A DNA stretch of 24,137 nucleotides from assembly GCA_964422555.1 (NCBI GenBank), contig CAYRBR010000014.1:1-24137 (forward strand), given 5' to 3'. The stretch is from JAGLCW01 sp964422555 (GTDB lineage Bacteria; Caldisericota; Caldisericia; UBA6126). Below are positions 1-8,052 of the stretch, one piece after another; position 1 is the stretch's first letter, and the number at the start of each line of letters is the position of its first letter. The position numbers were made by a program, and so were the translations under genes. Below the pieces are notes generated by a model. It saw nothing but the letters and a program-made list of their open reading frames with translations, did no database searches and was not told the DNA's origin.

Positions 1-89
1 GATGAGCAGACGGAAACCATAACGGTTCGCGCACAAACGGTTCCCGGGACCGTGGTCAACGCGGGCGGATACTACAACTCGCGTCCTGA
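1..89. other. Compositionally foreign tip, probable chimeric contig end
   Basis: These bases are about 60% G+C, against roughly one third in the rest of the window. Frame 1 is open from base 1 (DEQTETITVRAQ...) and runs across the junction until a TAA near 116-118. No family is recognised in it. Homology to HemL starts sharply at about base 90 and nothing upstream resembles the expected HemL sequence. The simplest reading is an assembly or library chimera at a contig end. A real insertion is less likely but cannot be excluded. Confidence 0.6.
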
Positions 90-686
90 ATTACCAAAAA
101 TAATAACGCTCTTTTAATCTTTGATGAAGTAATCAGTGGATTCCGATATCAATTTGGTGGAATTCAGAATAAAGTAAACATCAAACCAGATTTAACAACC
201 TTAGGAAAAATTATTGGAGGAGGATTCCCTATTGGTGCTTTTGGTGGAAAAGACGAGATTATGAACATGCTTGCACCGGTGGGTGAGGTTTACCAGGCTG
301 GTACTCTATCAGGTAATCCAATTGCTGCTTCTGCTGGATATGCAACTCTCCAAGAGTTAAAATCATCTTCTGTTTACAGCGATCTTGAGATGATGACAGA
401 ACAACTGACTTTTGGAATTCACACAATCCTAAGTAATAAGAACATTCCACATACAATTAACGAATGTGGCTCTGTATTTAGTGTTTTTTTCACTGATGGA
501 CCTGTTAAGAACTTTAAAGATGTCATGAAAACAAGTTCAATAGAGTTCGAGCATCTTTTTAAAAATCTTTTTGACATGGGTATTATGATTCCACCTTCTC
601 CTTATGAAGTATGTTTTGTGTCGGCTGCCCATTCTCAAAAAGATATTAATGAAACGTTAATTTCTTTAGAAAAAAGCGTGTACTAA
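90..686 (+). CDS. hemL: Glutamate-1-semialdehyde 2,1-aminomutase, 3' part (partial)
   Basis: PLP-dependent class III aminotransferase that converts glutamate-1-semialdehyde to 5-aminolevulinate, the C5 route into haem, sirohaem and corrinoids, in the cytoplasm. The visible 198 codons begin at ITKNNNALLIFDEVISGFR, which holds the Asp of the PLP-binding FDEV motif. The PLP lysine follows in TLGKIIGGGFPIGAFGG (Lys codon 207-209), then the family motif APVGEVYQAGTLSGNP and a normal C-terminus with the AHS-QKDI segment. Only about the last 45% of a roughly 430-residue protein is present. Directly upstream in this frame is TGA at 87-89, and bases 1-86 encode nothing like HemL, so the gene is cut by a sequence junction and probably not by a natural mutation. 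The original start is not visible. The family call is strong. Other group III aminotransferases are possible, but the APVGEVYQAGT stretch favours HemL. Confidence 0.88.
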   Translation: MTKNNNALLIFDEVISGFRYQFGGIQNKVNIKPDLTTLGKIIGGGFPIGAFGGKDEIMNMLAPVGEVYQAGTLSGNPIAASAGYATLQELKSSSVYSDLEMMTEQLTFGIHTILSNKNIPHTINECGSVFSVFFTDGPVKNFKDVMKTSSIEFEHLFKNLFDMGIMIPPSPYEVCFVSAAHSQKDINETLISLEKSVY

Positions 687-709
687 CGTAGCTAAATCAA
701 AAAGAATGA

Positions 710-752
710 ATGTCGGTAAAGATGGCATTACGGACATGCGAGTTTTTCTTTT
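710..752 (+). terminator. Terminator-like hairpin between convergent genes
   Basis: The left arm ATGTCGGTAA (710-719) pairs with TTACGGACAT (728-737). This gives nine base pairs, one central G-G mismatch and an 8-nt loop. A T-rich run (TTTTTCTTTT) starts at 743, and A-rich sequence before the left arm could extend the stem. It lies 24 nt after the hemL stop and just before the stop of the minus-strand gene ending at 754, so it could serve both directions. The stem is modest. Confidence 0.5.
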
Positions 753-753
753 A

Positions 754-1881
754 CTAATGTATAGGATATACTTTGAATGTTTCACCCTGCATCAGCGGCT
801 TACATTCTTCATAATAGTATACCCCAAAGGGTTTAGCTGATTCAACCTTACCGCCCCATTTAACTTTTTTAAGTACCCTTTTTTCCCCTGAAGCCGAAAC
901 CGACATAAGTTTATTTTGTGTTATGTAATACCCATTTTGTTCATAAAAATGGGGAATATAGTCCTCTTCGTATTTGCACAACTTTTTACAATTGCTTCCA
1001 TCTAAATTCATTGTATACAAGAAGTTTTCATCGTGAAGTAAACCATGCTCGCAAGTAAGAAAAAAAATGGTTCCATCACTAATTCTCATGTTTTCAACTT
1101 TACGTTTACTTATAACTGTGCTTTCTTTCTCATAATAGAGTTTTTTCATAATTGTTCTTGTTCGGTTATCAATGTAGTATATTTCTTCTCCATCTATGAA
1201 ATAGTCAATCCCATTTTCACAAATGACAACAAAATCCTTCTTAATAGGAGAGTAAATATAAAGATCTGACTGTTCATCAAAAATATCCTCTTTTTCACGA
1301 ATTCTATTATCGAGAGCATAGATATTGTTTTTATATACATGTAAACAAACAAGTTGTTCAGAGCTATCATTCAGCTTCTCGTAATTTTCAAAATCTAAAG
1401 AGAATTTTCTAAAACCAGTGCCATGTTGTTGATATCCATAAATCTCACCATTCAACACAGCCAAACTGCAATAAATATTCTCACGATCTACTTTTGATGT
1501 ACGGGTATTTAAATCATAGATTATTGTAGAGCATCTTTCGTGTACATAAAATTCGTCTAATAGAAGAAGGGTATTGTTCGGTAAAACCCACAAACCGCCC
1601 AGGTCTGCATTACAACCTAGTGCTTCTACCTTTTTTCCATTTAATGACATCCGGTACATATAGCTTTGCTCTCTTTCTGTATCGGAACATTCGTAATAGA
1701 CATAACCATCGTGGAAATATGCTCTTTGAATAAATTTTGATAAATGAAAGTACGAGTTATTAACTGTATATTTATATCTTGGAAACGGGTATTTGAAATG
1801 AATCGGTTCCTGAAATAATTGGAAGAAAAAAACCAAAACAAATATGTAGACGAATAAGGTACCAAAACTTAAATTTTTCAT
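754..1881 (-). CDS. Membrane-anchored beta-propeller-like protein
   Basis: The protein has about 375 residues. An N-terminal hydrophobic segment (about residues 7-25, GTLFVYIFVLVFFFQLF) should act as an uncleaved anchor, leaving the rest outside the membrane. The exported part is a series of short beta-strand units such as 'YMYRMSLNGKKVE', 'IYDLNTRT', 'LYIYSPIKKDF', 'IYYIDNRTRTI' and 'FLYTMNLDGSNCKKL'. This pattern matches propeller domains of the DUF5050/TolB-like kind; the family is inferred, not proved. ATG at 1881 (MKNLSF) is chosen; an in-frame TTG four codons upstream (1893) is the alternative. Neither has a good Shine-Dalgarno sequence. The GerW-like gene stops at 1897, only 15 nt upstream, so coupled re-initiation is plausible. 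It is the last gene of a three-gene minus-strand set. A binding or signalling role at the cell surface is possible, but no catalytic residues are recognised. Confidence 0.6.
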   Translation of the reverse strand: MKNLSFGTLFVYIFVLVFFFQLFQEPIHFKYPFPRYKYTVNNSYFHLSKFIQRAYFHDGYVYYECSDTEREQSYMYRMSLNGKKVEALGCNADLGGLWVLPNNTLLLLDEFYVHERCSTIIYDLNTRTSKVDRENIYCSLAVLNGEIYGYQQHGTGFRKFSLDFENYEKLNDSSEQLVCLHVYKNNIYALDNRIREKEDIFDEQSDLYIYSPIKKDFVVICENGIDYFIDGEEIYYIDNRTRTIMKKLYYEKESTVISKRKVENMRISDGTIFFLTCEHGLLHDENFLYTMNLDGSNCKKLCKYEEDYIPHFYEQNGYYITQNKLMSVSASGEKRVLKKVKWGGKVESAKPFGVYYYEECKPLMQGETFKVYPIH

Positions 1882-1896
1882 TTCATGTAACAAATT

Positions 1897-2370
1897 TTAC
1901 AGTTTGACTGATTCGTTTTTCCTTTTTTTTGTGGTAATCCGTTGAATCAGTTTAAAAATTCTCACAACCGATACAGATACAAAAAATATTGATAACAAAG
2001 AAGTAACCATGCTATACAAAGCAATTTTCTCGTGATCGATAATTTCTTTGTATTCAGCATTTCCATTTTTAATTTGAATATATCCCACGGGAGTGGTTGT
2101 GATTCCTATACCCATCCCGCTACCAGATGCATTAGACGGAGTGCTAGGTGGGGTTGTAGTGGATAAATCTTCTGGATCATTTTTTTCATTATCTTTTGTT
2201 TTGCCAGATCCATTGGCAGTACCGGTACCTCCACCACCACCTGCTTTCATCTTTGCTACGGGTATAATTGTGAGAGAATCTTTCTCATAAGGTTCTCCGA
2301 AGCAAACCTTTACATTTCCATTTTTTTCGATCGTTTCCGTAAGTTGATTCATCATTTCTTCAGTATTCAT
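1897..2370 (-). CDS. GerW/YtfJ-like protein with C-terminal membrane anchor
   Basis: The 157-residue protein resembles the GerW (YtfJ) sporulation family: an N-terminal helix (MNTEEMMNQLTETIEKNGNV), then VKVCFGEPYEKDSLTIIPVAKMKAGGGGG, later a Gly-rich GSGMGIGITTTPVGYIQI. These correspond to the family's 'GEP-VIPVSKV-GFGGG-GGGVTPVAFLV' plan. Between the two halves sits an unusual S/T/P/D/N-rich linker of about 35 residues, and a hydrophobic helix near residues 118-138 is followed by a basic tail. Classical YtfJ is a soluble spore protein, so the linker and anchor are departures from the type. ATG at 2370 is preceded by GGAAGG at 5-nt spacing, which favours it over the GTG two codons upstream. 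It lies about 60 nt after YibE/F and 15 nt before the propeller gene. GerW relatives also occur outside spore formers, so a sporulation role is not implied. Confidence 0.7.
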   Translation of the reverse strand: MNTEEMMNQLTETIEKNGNVKVCFGEPYEKDSLTIIPVAKMKAGGGGGTGTANGSGKTKDNEKNDPEDLSTTTPPSTPSNASGSGMGIGITTTPVGYIQIKNGNAEYKEIIDHEKIALYSMVTSLLSIFFVSVSVVRIFKLIQRITTKKRKNESVKL

Positions 2371-2430
2371 AGTCACCTTCCATTAAAATAATATGCGTAT
2401 ATATTGTAATACAAATAGCTGTACAAAAAA

Positions 2431-3558
2431 CTATTTTCTTTTAAAACGAACAAGAAAACAAGAATAAAATGCTGTTAATGGAATAGCCAGAATCAAACCA
2501 ATGCTTCCCACTAGAGAACGAAATATCTCAGTTGCTATCAGCTCTAAATTGAATATTTTTAACAATGATGTTTTGTACGACATATACATAAAGATTAAAG
2601 GCAAAGATCCACCAGTATAAGCTAAAATAAGAGTATTAGACATCGTACCCATAATATCTTTTCCAACATTCATTCCGCTAAGAAAGAGGGCTTTAAAACC
2701 TAAGGAGGGATTTGCATTGTGGATCTCTTCAATAGAGGATGCGATTGAAATGGATACATCCATAATAGCTCCAAGTGCCCCTATTAAGATGCCAGAAAAG
2801 AGAAGTCCTCGTAAATCCACTGATAAATCGGGAGATAAGACAATTGCTCTGCATTCTTCCGATGCCATACCTTTTAGGTGAGTTAGAGAACCAAATAAAT
2901 AAGATAAAATACCAGCGACAATTACACCTGTAAAAGTTCCGAGTATAGCTGAAAAAGACTTTCTCGAAAATCCGTTTAGAATAATGAAAGTAAAGACAGT
3001 TACCAATCCACACACAAATATGGTTACAGGAAGTGGAGGATAATTATTTACAATAGAAGGAACCATTATTGCAAAGATTGCATATATCGTTAATGAAAGA
3101 GATACAAGTGATTTAAATCCTTTTATTCCTCCAAAGAGAAGAAGTAAAAAAATAAAAATAGTGAGTAAAACGAACAACCAATCAATTCTATAAAAATCCG
3201 CAACATAGATGTCAACGAGCTCATCTTCCACTTCATTAAGATATATAAGAACTCTGTCGTTCGTCTCTAAAACTAGATCAATTTCTGGTTTCCCTGTCAA
3301 AGTTTGAGTAGTTCGAAATTCTTGACCCTTATATTCACCTGTCAACATACGAAGAGTAATTTTGTTTTCCTGAAAACCAGTATTGTTTGATTGTTCAATG
3401 GGTTGAATATTTAGAACTACGGCTTTGTCGTACTTTTCATTAATGTTAATCTTAGATGGGCTATTACTTCTGACATACAAATGAATACCATAGAATAAAG
3501 CAGTGCACACAAAAATAGTTAAAAAGGTCGTTATAATCGTGTTCTTGTTTTTAATCAT
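2431..3558 (-). CDS. YibE/F family multi-pass membrane protein
   Basis: The 375-residue protein has an N-terminal membrane helix (about 8-28) and an extracytoplasmic beta-rich segment (about 35-120, with 'VVLNIQP' and 'LTGEYKGQEF'). About seven further transmembrane helices from residue 128 to the C-terminus follow. The extracellular domain with its G-x-YKGQ motif, then 'DWLFVLLTIFIFLLLLFGGIKGFKSL', then 'GILIGALGAIMDVSISIASSIEEI', is the recognised YibE/F plan. The biochemical role of the family is not established; transport has been suggested. ATG at 3558 has AAGGA at a good distance, and a likely promoter lies upstream at 3594-3621. It is the first gene of the set with the GerW-like and propeller genes, divergent from the TPR gene. 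Confidence 0.85.
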   Translation of the reverse strand: MIKNKNTIITTFLTIFVCTALFYGIHLYVRSNSPSKININEKYDKAVVLNIQPIEQSNNTGFQENKITLRMLTGEYKGQEFRTTQTLTGKPEIDLVLETNDRVLIYLNEVEDELVDIYVADFYRIDWLFVLLTIFIFLLLLFGGIKGFKSLVSLSLTIYAIFAIMVPSIVNNYPPLPVTIFVCGLVTVFTFIILNGFSRKSFSAILGTFTGVIVAGILSYLFGSLTHLKGMASEECRAIVLSPDLSVDLRGLLFSGILIGALGAIMDVSISIASSIEEIHNANPSLGFKALFLSGMNVGKDIMGTMSNTLILAYTGGSLPLIFMYMSYKTSLLKIFNLELIATEIFRSLVGSIGLILAIPLTAFYSCFLVRFKRK

Positions 3559-3593
3559 GTCAATCCTTACAAGTGTCGTTCATTTTAAATCTA

Positions 3594-3621
3594 TTTATAC
3601 ATTCTTTTCATTACAGTGCAA
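3594..3621 (-). promoter_or_regulatory. Candidate sigma-A-type promoter for the YibE/F gene
   Basis: Read on the minus strand, TTGCAC (3621-3616) and TATAAA (3599-3594) are 16 nt apart. The -10 matches the consensus in five of six positions; the -35 matches only in TTG. Transcription would start near 3587, giving a short leader that contains the AAGGA ribosome site before the ATG at 3558. Confidence 0.4.
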
Positions 3622-3637
3622 TTCATAGTATTTAGTG

Positions 3638-3665
3638 TTGTATGAAATAAAGAAAATTGTAGAAT
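3638..3665 (+). promoter_or_regulatory. Candidate promoter for the TPR-kinase pair, possibly leaderless
   Basis: TTGTAT (3638-3643) and TAGAAT (3660-3665) are 16 nt apart. The -10 ends only 6 nt before the ATG of the TPR gene at 3672, and no Shine-Dalgarno sequence lies between. If this promoter is used, the transcript would begin at or within a base or two of the start codon. The match is plausible but rests on AT-rich sequence, where chance hits are common. Confidence 0.35.
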
Positions 3666-3671
3666 AATACT

Positions 3672-4616
3672 ATGCAAAAAACAGATACAATGCTACAAAA
3701 CGGTATTACAGCCTATAATAAAAAAGATTTTACGAATGCAGAAATCTATTTTCAGGAGTATTGTAAAAACCATCCCAATGAATCTCTTTCTTACTATAAC
3801 CTTAGCAAAGTTTACCAATCAAAAAACGAGCTTTCAAAAGCAAAAGAATATGTTCAGAAAGCACTATCCCTGGAGCCTCAATGTTCTGATTATTATTACC
3901 TCCTTGGATGTATTCAAGCAGACTTGAGGTTGTACAAAGAAGCTTTTGATTTGTTTACAAAATCTTCGCATCTAGAAACCGATTTTGTGGACTCTATTTA
4001 TAATGCCGGGGTAATGGCCTCTGTTTTGGGTGACGTTGATGTTGCTGAAAATAACTTTAAAAAGGTACTTTCAATTGAACCTGAATACCTATTCGCTCAT
4101 AATTTTTTAGCGAATAGCTATCTAAAAAAACACAAATGGAAAGAAGCAAAAAGAGAATTGGATTCTGCTTTGAGTATATGTCCAGATGATCCTATTGTAC
4201 ATCACACCTACGCCGTGTATTACTTGAATTTAAAGGAATATCAAAAGGCATTAGAGCAAATCAATCTTTCTATAAATAATCAGAGTAGGTTTACTCCAAA
4301 GCATTATTTTCTCAAAGCTGAGATTTATTACTATATGGAAGACTTTGATGAATCTATTAAAATATGCAACCAGATCATAGAAAGTGACCCTTCTTTTCCT
4401 TTTTCTTATGACGGTCTAGGGAATAACTATATGGAGAAGGGGGATTTCAAAACAGCCATAAAATATTTTGAAAAGGCTATTACTTTTTCCTACTCCGTAA
4501 AGAATTCTTATGAAAAATTGAAAATTATTTATAAAAAACTAAACAAAGAACAAGATCTTGCTAGAGTTACCCAACAAATGAATAAGCTTTTTCCCTCGAA
4601 AAAAGGAATAGAATGA
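3672..4616 (+). CDS. Tetratricopeptide repeat (TPR) protein
   Basis: The 314-residue protein is built almost entirely of about nine 34-residue TPR units. They start near residue 7 (MLQNGITAYNKKDFTNAEIYFQEY) and are typified by 'YNLSKVYQSKNELSKAKEYVQKALSLEP', 'YNAGVMASVLGDVDVAENNFKKVLSIEP' and 'YDGLGNNYMEKGDFKTAIKYFEKAI'. There is no signal peptide or membrane segment, so it should be a cytoplasmic protein-interaction scaffold. Its stop overlaps the start of the following histidine kinase in an ATGA (4613-4616), so the two are translationally coupled. This suggests the TPR protein works with the kinase, perhaps as a sensor or regulator; that is inference from position. The start at 3672 lacks a Shine-Dalgarno site. 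An internal ATG at 3690 is possible and would barely alter the first repeat. Confidence 0.85.
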   Translation: MQKTDTMLQNGITAYNKKDFTNAEIYFQEYCKNHPNESLSYYNLSKVYQSKNELSKAKEYVQKALSLEPQCSDYYYLLGCIQADLRLYKEAFDLFTKSSHLETDFVDSIYNAGVMASVLGDVDVAENNFKKVLSIEPEYLFAHNFLANSYLKKHKWKEAKRELDSALSICPDDPIVHHTYAVYYLNLKEYQKALEQINLSINNQSRFTPKHYFLKAEIYYYMEDFDESIKICNQIIESDPSFPFSYDGLGNNYMEKGDFKTAIKYFEKAITFSYSVKNSYEKLKIIYKKLNKEQDLARVTQQMNKLFPSKKGIE

Positions 4617-6124
4617 AACCTATATACGGATATTCAAACGTAACTGAACCATTTAAGATTGAACACTTAAAGGCTGGAGAGAATTTTTCCATTAATTTAC
4701 AAGATCTACTGAGTTCTAAACTTTTTAGCTTTTTAATTGTAGACGAAAAAGATTTTAGTATTGTTTTCGCCAATCAGGCTGCTCAAAATCTCTATTTGTA
4801 TTCTGAGGAAGAGCTAAAAATGATTCCTTTTTATCAACTTCATACTTGTTTGTGGGGTCGAATTCTTCGTCTTTTTTCTTCATCAAAAGTGCATCGTAGA
4901 AAACACTATTATGCGCATCATATTCGAAAAGATGGCTCTGTCATTTATGTTGAGATTTTTTTCGGACCCCTGAAGAGACATGAAGAAACTTACTACTATG
5001 TGTTCATCAGAGATATTACCGAGGTAAAGCAAGCAGAGGTAATTGTATATAAAAGCGAAAAGCAACACCGTTTGCTATTTCAGAATCTTCGATATCCATT
5101 CCTCTGTGTAGAAAATACTGCTGGGGATAAATCGCACGATTTTACAATAAAAGAAGCAAATACTGCTTTTTCTGCATTAGTAGGTTCAAATTCATTTCAG
5201 AAAAAAGAAGAAATTTCTGTAGAGAAGATTCTTAACAGTGTCTTTGTTGAAAGTTTAGAGTTTACAGATGTGTTTGAAACCGTATTAAGTACGAATGAAT
5301 CCAAAATAGTGAACGTTACTACCAAGGAAACGCAGAAGTACTTTGAAGTTACTATTTATAGAGTTGATGAAAACTCAGTTGCTTTACTATTTCATGATGT
5401 TACTTCTCAACGGAATCTAGATGCTTTACGTATAGATTTTATCAATACATTAACCCACGAGATAAGAACTCCATTAACTTCGATAAAAGCGGGAGTAGAA
5501 GTTTGGAGTGATCCAAAGAATAAGGATATAGTTGAAAAAGAAAATTTACCATCTATTGTGTTACATAACGTAAAACGGCTTGCCTTGTTAGTAAATGATA
5601 TTCTAGATTACCAAAAAATTAGTACAAAAAACATTAAGGATGCATTCACAAAACAATCGATTAATGAACTCATTATGCAGGACTCTAAGAGTCTGCTTCC
5701 ATTAACAAATAAAAAGAATATTGAAGTTGTTTATTCGCTCGATGAATCTATCCAGAAATCGTATTTCCATAAAGATTATATTTCACGTGTGCTTGTGAAT
5801 CTTTTTAACAATGCTATTAAATTCACTAATAATGGAACGATAGAGTTTATTACTAAGTGTAAAGACAACAAAATTGTAGTTAAAGTGAAAGACTCAGGTT
5901 GTGGCATAAAACTGCAAGATCAGTCAAAACTATTTAATACCTTTTATAGAGCTAACAAAAAGATCCCTGGCACAGGATTAGGGTTATCTATATCCAAAAA
6001 GATTATTGAGTTTCATAATGGATCTATCTCATTTGAATCCGAGCTAAATGTGGGCACCACGTTTACATTTATGATACCCTATCTTACTGACGATCATTTA
6101 CAAAGAGTTTATAGCAGTTATTAA
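4613..6124 (+). CDS. Soluble PAS-PAS sensor histidine kinase
   Basis: The 503-residue kinase has no membrane segment. A first PAS domain spans about 38-140 (FSFLIVDEKDFSIVFANQAA to VFIRDITEVKQAE). A second, more diverged one spans about 150-265, ending VALLFHDVTSQRNLD. The HisKA dimerisation/phosphoacceptor region has the H-box FINTLTHEIRTPLTSI, with His282 as the predicted phosphorylated residue. The C-terminal ATPase domain shows the N-box NLFNNAIKFTNNG, G1 KDSGCGI and G2 GTGLGLSISKKI. It should autophosphorylate and pass phosphate to a response regulator, but none is encoded nearby. It is translationally coupled to the upstream TPR gene by a 4-nt overlap. It ends 3 nt from the stop of a convergent second histidine kinase. 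What the PAS domains sense cannot be told. Confidence 0.93.
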   Translation: MKPIYGYSNVTEPFKIEHLKAGENFSINLQDLLSSKLFSFLIVDEKDFSIVFANQAAQNLYLYSEEELKMIPFYQLHTCLWGRILRLFSSSKVHRRKHYYAHHIRKDGSVIYVEIFFGPLKRHEETYYYVFIRDITEVKQAEVIVYKSEKQHRLLFQNLRYPFLCVENTAGDKSHDFTIKEANTAFSALVGSNSFQKKEEISVEKILNSVFVESLEFTDVFETVLSTNESKIVNVTTKETQKYFEVTIYRVDENSVALLFHDVTSQRNLDALRIDFINTLTHEIRTPLTSIKAGVEVWSDPKNKDIVEKENLPSIVLHNVKRLALLVNDILDYQKISTKNIKDAFTKQSINELIMQDSKSLLPLTNKKNIEVVYSLDESIQKSYFHKDYISRVLVNLFNNAIKFTNNGTIEFITKCKDNKIVVKVKDSGCGIKLQDQSKLFNTFYRANKKIPGTGLGLSISKKIIEFHNGSISFESELNVGTTFTFMIPYLTDDHLQRVYSSY

Positions 6125-6127
6125 AAA

Positions 6128-7963
6128 CTAGAACTCATCTTGGTTTGTTGTAATAGGGATAGTTACAACCACATCGGTTCCAGTGTTTGGATGTGAATCT
6201 ATCTTAATCGAACCACCATAGGATTCTACAATTTTTTTAGTGATAGATAATCCCAGTCCACTCCCATTTGTGTTTCCTTTTGTTTCTCGGCTTGCACAGG
6301 AGAAAGGCTCAAAAATATGTGTTAATTTATCTTTTGAGATTCCCATTCCTGTGTCCTTGAAAGAAATCGTAATAGTTTTATTTTGAAACATTGATGTAAC
6401 TGTAATTGTTCCGTTCTCTGTAAATTTAATTGCATTGTTTAGAAGATTCAGGAAAACTCTTCTAAAAGATTCTTTCTCCATTTTGAACATCGGTATGTTC
6501 TTGTGAAGATCACAGGTTATTTTCGTTCTCTGGGTATACGCTACAGGAGACAAGTCTTGAACTACTTCTGTTATAATGTCGTTAATCTGTTCAAGAGTAT
6601 AGTGCTTTACATTTTTTTGATCATATCGATGGTAATCCATAACTTGGTTAACAAGATTCTGAAGTCTAGAAATATTGCGTCTACAAATATCTTGTAAATG
6701 GATTTGGATTTTCGATTGATCCTTTTCATACGTATTCATTAAGAGAGTAAACGATTCTTTAATTGCAGCCACTGGAGTTTTTAGTTCATGAGTAGTGGTG
6801 GAAATGAATTCATTTTGTTCTTTTTCAATAATTGTTCTTTGTGTTATGTCGTGCAAAAGAGTGCAAATCCTAAAACTATCTAAATAAAAAGAGTGTATTT
6901 CATAGGTTTTTTGAGTCGTTTTATTGTACCGTATATGTTGCATTGGTTTCTTATACTCGCAAATATCTCGATATAAATGAAACCAGTACATGTTTTCTGC
7001 ATCTTTATTGATCTCATTTATTGTAATAATTTTTTTATCACCAGATCTGGTAAGTTCTTTAAATGATTGATTTGATTGAATTATCTTAAAACCGGTGTAT
7101 ACCCCATCTTTAGAAAAATTACATTCAATAATAGAAATCCCTTCTTGCATAGTATTAAATATTGCGGAGTACATTTCTTCATCTTGTTTAAAAGAATTCA
7201 TAAATACATCCAACGGATAATTAATGCCAGTAGAAAAGATGCAATCAAAAATGAGATAGAAAGAACAAAATTGCATTAAATGGGAAAGATGTATAAAGAA
7301 GGAAGGGGAGTTGGGAATGAGTTTAACAAGAAAAACTAAAACAATAGAAACGAGTAACAATAACAATGTAATAATAATTTTTGTATGGTTTCTTTCAGAA
7401 ATCATACATTCGATCTTTTTGTAGATGAATAGTGACACAACCAAGATTACCCCTATAAACAAGGAAGAATACAATGCAAAATTTGTGATTCCGTTACTAT
7501 CGTAAAACCTTGGGATTAGGTTTTGAAAACTCAACAGAACAATAACACAAACAAAAACAATCGTAAGTAGTCCTATGAAGAAGGAAGTAGATTTTTTGGT
7601 TTTCAAAAAGAAAGGAGCAATTAAAAAAGAAATACTTTCCAAAAAAAGAGTTAATAAATGTATTTTTAGAGAGACGTTTATTGCATCAACTAAATGGGGT
7701 TGTGGAGATTGAAACAGAATAAAGTGGTATAAGTATAAGATACCAACAAAAGAAGACATTGTACCGAGCATAAGGTAAAATGAGTTGTCTGCATATTTTT
7801 GGGTAGACAAAGCAAAAACAAATATTGAAAAGGAAACGAGAATAATTAGAAAGTCTAACAAAAAATGGTAAACGTGATTATTGTAACAAAACAGCAAAAA
7901 CAGTAGTACGACTAGACCTAGAAAAAAAACCAGAGAGAAATTTTTATTCCTGCTTGTTGCCAT
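6128..7963 (-). CDS. MASE3-type membrane sensor histidine kinase with PAS domain
   Basis: The roughly 611-residue kinase begins with about eight transmembrane helices (residues about 8-245). Their layout and the 'LDFLIILVSFSIFVFAL' and 'GTMSSFVGILYLYHFILF' segments resemble the MASE3 membrane sensor domain. A PAS-like domain follows (about 260-375, 'AIFNTMQEGISIIE'). Next is HisKA with EFISTTTHELKTPVAAI (His near residue 392) and an ATPase domain with NLLNNAIKFTENG, KDTGMGIS and GSGLGLSITKKI. Input is expected at or within the membrane; the ligand is unknown. ATG at 7963 is chosen because AAGGA precedes it at about 7 nt. The longer reading from a GTG at 7993 would start inside the probable -10 box. 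The gene follows the six-gene operon by 89 nt and probably has its own promoter. No response regulator is adjacent. Confidence 0.9.
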   Translation of the reverse strand: MATSRNKNFSLVFFLGLVVLLFLLFCYNNHVYHFLLDFLIILVSFSIFVFALSTQKYADNSFYLMLGTMSSFVGILYLYHFILFQSPQPHLVDAINVSLKIHLLTLFLESISFLIAPFFLKTKKSTSFFIGLLTIVFVCVIVLLSFQNLIPRFYDSNGITNFALYSSLFIGVILVVSLFIYKKIECMISERNHTKIIITLLLLLVSIVLVFLVKLIPNSPSFFIHLSHLMQFCSFYLIFDCIFSTGINYPLDVFMNSFKQDEEMYSAIFNTMQEGISIIECNFSKDGVYTGFKIIQSNQSFKELTRSGDKKIITINEINKDAENMYWFHLYRDICEYKKPMQHIRYNKTTQKTYEIHSFYLDSFRICTLLHDITQRTIIEKEQNEFISTTTHELKTPVAAIKESFTLLMNTYEKDQSKIQIHLQDICRRNISRLQNLVNQVMDYHRYDQKNVKHYTLEQINDIITEVVQDLSPVAYTQRTKITCDLHKNIPMFKMEKESFRRVFLNLLNNAIKFTENGTITVTSMFQNKTITISFKDTGMGISKDKLTHIFEPFSCASRETKGNTNGSGLGLSITKKIVESYGGSIKIDSHPNTGTDVVVTIPITTNQDEF

Positions 7964-7984
7964 TATCCATTCCTTATACAATTT

Positions 7985-7990
7985 TTTATA
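7985..7990 (-). promoter_or_regulatory. Candidate -10 box for the MASE3 kinase gene
   Basis: On the minus strand TATAAA is preceded by TGTG, an extended -10 arrangement, 21 nt before the ATG at 7963. No good -35 is visible. It supports separate transcription of the kinase from the operon upstream. Confidence 0.3.
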
Positions 7991-8052
7991 CACAAAAATT
8001 CTACCATGTTTAGAAAATAAAAAAACTATTCAATAAAAAAAAATAAAAACAA

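Noticed and set aside
2093..2290. Plus-strand proline/valine-rich open frame
   Set aside because: It is the antisense shadow of the Gly- and Thr-rich centre of the GerW-like gene, with no ribosome site.
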